Translations under genes and position numbers: made by a program
Notes under the pieces: generated by a model
What the model saw: the letters and a program-made list of their open reading frames with translations, nothing else
What the model was told of the DNA's origin: nothing
The model's database searches: none
Assembly: GCA_905234205.1 (NCBI GenBank)
Contig: CAJOGG010000089.1
Coordinates: 1 to 6,221 of the forward strand
Length of the DNA stretch: 6,221 nucleotides
Source: an uncultured Synergistales bacterium
GTDB lineage: Bacteria > Synergistota > Synergistia > Synergistales > Aminobacteriaceae
Reading direction: 5' to 3'
Part shown: positions 4,398 through 6,221 of the stretch, in pieces
How the letters are laid out: each line of letters begins with the position of its first letter
How positions within the stretch are numbered: the stretch's first letter is position 1

Positions 4398-5777
4398 ATG
4401 TCAGACGAAATACACGAGGAGTGCGGAGTGATCGGAGTATATTGCAACGAGGAAAGTAAAAATGCAGCCAACCTAGTCTATTACGGCTTGTACGCGTTGC
4501 AACACAGAGGGCAGGAAAGCGCAGGCATAGCAGCCAATAATCACGGAAACATGGAGCTTAGAAAGGGCCTAGGCTTGGTCGGAGAAGTATTCAGGGGCGA
4601 AAGATTTGAAAACTGGGGCGGCAACATAGCTATCGGGCATGTAAGATACTCAACTGCAGGCGACGGCAGCTCCCGAAATGCTCAACCTTTAGCGGCAAGC
4701 TGTAGACTTGGAGAAATTGCACTGGCTCATAACGGAAATTTAGTCAACGCCGATTCTTTACGCGAAATGCTAACCGATGAGGGCGTAATATTCCATACAA
4801 CCAGCGACTCTGAATCGATTCTGAATTTAATTTGCCAACATGGCTCACGAGGCATAACAGGCGGCATCAAAAACGCAATGAGCTTAATCAAAGGCGCGTA
4901 TGTCCTGGTCATAACTATAGGTGATAAATTAATCGGCGTGAGAGATCCTTATGGCCTTCACCCTTTATGTATCGGGAAATTGAACGGCGACTCCGGGTGG
5001 GTATTAGCATCTGAAACATGTGCGTTAGAAGCCCTTGACGCTGAATTTGTCCGTGACGTTATGCCCGGCGAAATAGTCATAATCGACAAAGAAGGCTTAA
5101 AGAGCATAGAGCCATCAAGCTGGTGCAGGAAAAATCTATGCGTGTTTGAACTTGTGTATTTTGCCCGTCCTGATAGCGTTGTTGACGGCGTAAGCGTTTA
5201 TGATTTCAGGCGACGTTGTGGAATGCTCTTGGCTCGTCAAAAGAAAATCGAAGCTGATGTTGTCATGGCCGTGCCTGATTCTGGAATACCCGCGGCTATC
5301 GGCTATGCTGAAGCGTCTGGAATCCCCTATGGCGAGGGCCTAATCAAAAATAAATACATGGGGCGCACGTTTATATTACCTGTTCAGGAAATGCGCGAGA
5401 ATGCCGTGAGAATCAAGCTAGCGACGATAAAGCGCAATATTGAGGGCAAGCGAATAATTCTCATTGATGACTCAATCGTTAGGGGGACGACCTTGCGGCG
5501 AATAGTGGGGCTTTTACGCGGCTCTGGTGCGGCAGAAGTGCATGTGTGTGCGGCGTCGCCTGAAGTAAAATACTCGTGTTATTTTGGTATTGATACGCCT
5601 CACCGGGAAAAATTAATCGCCGTGCAGAAATCTCCGGAAGAAATTTGCGTCTACATGGGCGCGGATAGCTTGACTTATCTAAGTTTTGAGAGCTTGAAAG
5701 AAGTTTGTGAGCGCGATTTATATTGCAAAGCCTGTTTTGATGGAAATTATCCAATGGAGGTGCCAAAAAATGACTGA
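4398..5777 (+). CDS. purF: Amidophosphoribosyltransferase (glutamine PRPP amidotransferase)
   Basis: The product is 459 aa. PurF catalyses the committed step of purine synthesis: glutamine-derived ammonia plus PRPP give 5-phosphoribosylamine. An eight-residue leader precedes the catalytic Cys9 (EECGVIGVY), as in enzymes that are processed to expose Cys. The Ntn-type glutaminase domain shows QHRGQESAGI (35-44), HVRYSTAG (81-88), NAQPL (94-98), AHNGNL (110-115) and TSDSES (135-140). The phosphoribosyltransferase half shows AVPDSGIPAA (291-300) and the PRPP loop ILIDDSIVRGTT (354-365). Cysteines at 248, 394, 443 and 446 match the four ligands of the [4Fe-4S] cluster in the Bacillus-type enzyme, including the 146-residue spacing of the first two. 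The ribosome site is poor (AGGA, 17 nt away), so translation probably depends on coupling to purC, 6 nt upstream. It overlaps the next gene by 8 nt. Confidence 0.97.
   Translation: MSDEIHEECGVIGVYCNEESKNAANLVYYGLYALQHRGQESAGIAANNHGNMELRKGLGLVGEVFRGERFENWGGNIAIGHVRYSTAGDGSSRNAQPLAASCRLGEIALAHNGNLVNADSLREMLTDEGVIFHTTSDSESILNLICQHGSRGITGGIKNAMSLIKGAYVLVITIGDKLIGVRDPYGLHPLCIGKLNGDSGWVLASETCALEALDAEFVRDVMPGEIVIIDKEGLKSIEPSSWCRKNLCVFELVYFARPDSVVDGVSVYDFRRRCGMLLARQKKIEADVVMAVPDSGIPAAIGYAEASGIPYGEGLIKNKYMGRTFILPVQEMRENAVRIKLATIKRNIEGKRIILIDDSIVRGTTLRRIVGLLRGSGAAEVHVCAASPEVKYSCYFGIDTPHREKLIAVQKSPEEICVYMGADSLTYLSFESLKEVCERDLYCKACFDGNYPMEVPKND
5756..5762 (+). promoter_or_regulatory. Ribosome binding site inside purF for the downstream cyclodeaminase gene
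   Basis: GGAGGTG within the last codons of purF lies 7 nt before ATG 5770, fixing the start of the next gene and its 8-nt overlap with purF. Confidence 0.85.
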
Positions 5778-6221
5778 GCGATTAATGTCAAAATCCTGCG
5801 TTGAGTTCTCGGAAATCCTGGCCGCGAAAGTCTCTGTGCCTGGCGGTGGGGCTGTTAGTGCCCTTGTCGGAGCGTTAGGGGCCGCGTTATGTTCAATGGC
5901 TACGAATTTCACAGTCGGCAACAAGAAATACGCGAATTTTGAGGACGAGGCTAAAGCTATTCTGAAAAAGTCAGAGCACTTGCGAACAAGATTACTTGAA
6001 CTCGCTGACGAGGACGCGGCGGCATTTCCTGAATTAGCGGCTGCTTACAAACTCCCAAAAGATAACCCCAAAGGCGATAAAATCTACGAACATGCGGCTT
6101 TGAATGCGTGTAAAGCTCCGTTTGAAATGATTAAATGTTGTTCAGAAGCGATAGACTTGCTCGAAATTATTGCTGAAAACGGCAACAAAATGTTAATCAC
6201 AGACGTAGGCGGAGGCGCATT
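5770..6221 (+). CDS. fchA: Formiminotetrahydrofolate cyclodeaminase family protein, 3' end missing
   Basis: The first 150 residues are present; family members are about 200-210 aa, so roughly a quarter is beyond the right edge. The family (also the C-terminal domain of mammalian FTCD) converts 5-formimino-THF to 5,10-methenyl-THF with release of ammonia, in the cytosol. Supporting motifs are VPGGGAVSALVGALGAAL (23-40, the folate-binding glycine-rich helix), a shortened TVGNKKY (48-54), the acidic DEDAAAF (80-86, region of the catalytic Asp), a lysine-rich KLPKDNPKGDK segment and ITDVGGGA (143-150), where relatives have an SDV motif. The ATG at 5770 is preceded by GGAGGTG at 7 nt. It overlaps purF by 8 nt and is clearly in the purine operon, so it likely supplies one-carbon folate. 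The exact substrate is inferred; methenyl-THF cyclohydrolase is an alternative activity in this family. Confidence 0.9.
   Translation, partial: MTERLMSKSCVEFSEILAAKVSVPGGGAVSALVGALGAALCSMATNFTVGNKKYANFEDEAKAILKKSEHLRTRLLELADEDAAAFPELAAAYKLPKDNPKGDKIYEHAALNACKAPFEMIKCCSEAIDLLEIIAENGNKMLITDVGGGA

Noticed and set aside
5479..5924. Minus-strand open frames opposite the end of purF and the start of the cyclodeaminase gene
   Set aside because: They are antisense to strongly supported genes and resemble no family.

Overview
The window looks like an ordinary bacterial chromosome segment of moderate GC. All recognisable genes are housekeeping or conserved-hypothetical families, with compact operons, short overlaps and strong Shine-Dalgarno sites. 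The mix of a fused IspDF enzyme, a DUF1659/DUF2922 gene pair and an iron-sulfur-type PurF fits an anaerobic Firmicutes-like or Synergistota-like bacterium. I lean weakly to Synergistota, but this is inference from gene content and not proven by the sequence.

Layout. Positions 1-613 hold the minus-strand 5' part of a DUF554 membrane protein, which runs off the left edge. Diverging from it is a plus-strand operon: ybaB/ebfC (690-1007), recR (1011-1601, TTG start) and a fused ispDF (1604-2722), packed within a few bases of each other. A hairpin at 2730-2760 separates this operon from a converging minus-strand pair of small conserved proteins, DUF1659 (3034-3261) followed by DUF2922 (2772-2993). 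A 419-base gene-free region (3262-3680) carries the promoter of that pair and a direct tandem duplication of a 114-bp unit (3367-3480 and 3481-3594). Each unit contains a GC hairpin and AT-rich dyads. The rest is a plus-strand purine operon: purC (3681-4391), purF (4398-5777) and a formiminotetrahydrofolate cyclodeaminase-type gene (5770 to the right edge).

How the genes work together. YbaB and RecR are the usual nucleoid-protein/recombination-mediator pair. IspDF supplies two steps of the MEP isoprenoid pathway. PurF commits PRPP to purine synthesis and PurC makes SAICAR. The cyclodeaminase would return formimino-folate carbon to 5,10-methenyl-THF, a precursor of the 10-formyl-THF used in purine synthesis.

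No defence, mobile or clearly new system is visible. The most unusual item is the duplicated 114-bp intergenic module upstream of purC, which reads like a repeated regulatory or structured element. Second-tier observations are a diverged C-terminal active-site motif in the IspF half of IspDF and a possible distant relationship between the DUF1659 and DUF2922 neighbours.
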